From: Nitrososphaerales archaeon TH5895
Lineage (GTDB): Archaea > Thermoproteota > Nitrososphaeria > Nitrososphaerales > Nitrososphaeraceae
Assembly: GCA_014523695.1 (NCBI GenBank)
Contig: JAATVS010000621.1
Coordinates: 1 to 5,989, forward strand
DNA: 5,989 nucleotides
Direction: 5' to 3'
How positions within the stretch are numbered: the stretch's first letter is position 1; every line of letters begins with the position of its first letter. The position numbers and the translations under genes were made by a program. The notes under the pieces were generated by a model. It saw only the letters and a program-made list of their open reading frames with translations, was not told the DNA's origin and did no database searches. Below are positions 5,825 to 5,989 of this stretch, in pieces.

Positions 5825-5833
5825 AATAATTAA
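5825..5833 (-). promoter_or_regulatory. Possible TATA box of the riboflavin operon (ahead of ribE)
   Basis: The minus strand reads TTAATTATT, centred about 25 bp upstream of the ribE ATG at 5804, the spacing for a leaderless archaeal mRNA. The whole stretch from 5811 to 5865 is AT-rich, so other boxes are possible. There is no recognisable FMN riboswitch in the sequence upstream. Confidence 0.35.
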
Positions 5834-5989
5834 GTGTGTGTTAGATTTTCATTGAATTTTTTGTAAAGTGAGAAGCTGTACTTTTTTTTATGTAAATGTT
5901 TTCTGTCGCTCAAGCCAGTGAATAGCGAGATGATGTGGACGTATCATAGTCATATAGGAATTTGCCATACGAGGAAAGCCTTACCTTGC
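5834..5989. other. Region upstream of the riboflavin operon with no supported gene
   Basis: About 155 bases at the right edge contain no gene I can support. TGTAAA occurs twice, at 5862-5867 and 5891-5896, each preceded by a T-run, 29 bp apart. Two short inverted pairs are visible, TCGCT/AGCGA (5906-5910 with 5924-5928) and ATGAT/ATCAT (5930-5934 with 5943-5947). A 26-codon open frame lies on the minus strand at 5888-5968. None of these alone is convincing. Confidence 0.3.

Noticed and set aside
5272..5829. Long forward open frame (185 codons) opposite ribE
   Set aside because: It is antisense to a gene with complete riboflavin synthase motifs, and its composition (rich in Ser, Pro, Phe, Ile) is what the complement of such a gene gives.
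5906..5947. Two short hairpins (TCGCT/AGCGA and ATGAT/ATCAT) and a C-box-like ATGATG, considered as a small RNA
   Set aside because: Stems are only 5 bp, there is no matching CTGA D box, and such pairs are frequent by chance.
5970..5980. Forward GAGGAAAGCC, resembling the RNase P RNA core GAGGAAAGUCC
   Set aside because: The following bases depart from the conserved core, no P2/P3 helices can be drawn upstream, and the window ends before the rest of the molecule could be seen.
5805..5989. FMN riboswitch (RFN element) ahead of the riboflavin operon
   Set aside because: None of the conserved RFN segments such as AGGGCGGGGTGAAA is present on the minus strand.

Overview
The window is about 6 kb of AT-rich archaeal DNA, most likely from an ammonia-oxidising-type Thaumarchaeon (Nitrososphaeria). 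Three observations point to Archaea: a GTP cyclohydrolase III (ArfA), which starts riboflavin synthesis in archaea but not in most bacteria; archaeal-type RibB, RibH and ArfC sequences; and TATA-like boxes 25-29 bp upstream of start codons with no convincing Shine-Dalgarno sites, the pattern of leaderless archaeal mRNAs. The narrower assignment to Thaumarchaeota is inference from the gene set (bacterial/eukaryotic-type riboflavin synthase next to ArfA) and from general family resemblance.

Layout. Positions 1-61 hold what looks like the 3' tail of an unidentified rightward gene. A rightward SAM-dependent methyltransferase-like gene follows (84-842, TTG start). After a 112-bp convergent gap with nothing recognisable comes a leftward gene for a 57-residue Cys/His-rich, probably zinc-binding protein (955-1128). 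The rest is one tightly packed leftward riboflavin operon, in transcription order: ribE (riboflavin synthase, 5804-5178), ribB (DHBP synthase, 5132-4449), ribH (lumazine synthase, 4440-3973), arfA (GTP cyclohydrolase III, 3971-3216), a COG0402-type amidohydrolase (3216-1942) and arfC (diaminopyrimidine reductase, 1924-1277). Gaps after ribB are 17 bp or less, and arfA and the amidohydrolase share one base (TAATG). Positions 5834-5989, upstream of the operon, contain no supported gene.

How the genes work together. ArfA opens GTP to the formamidopyrimidine nucleotide; a formamide hydrolase (ArfB, not in the window) would remove formate; ArfC reduces the ribose to ribityl; a deaminase and a phosphatase then give 5-amino-6-ribitylaminouracil. 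RibB makes dihydroxybutanone phosphate from ribulose 5-phosphate, RibH condenses the two to lumazine, and RibE dismutates lumazine to riboflavin. No recognised enzyme in the window covers the deaminase, phosphatase or formamide hydrolase steps.

The most interesting point is the amidohydrolase sandwiched between arfA and arfC. It carries a complete set of deaminase-type metal and catalytic residues and is translationally coupled to arfA, so it is a strong candidate for a missing archaeal riboflavin-pathway step, most simply the pyrimidine deaminase. A perfect 20-bp palindrome just upstream of a TATA box between ribE and ribB is a candidate operator. Half of the genes start with TTG.
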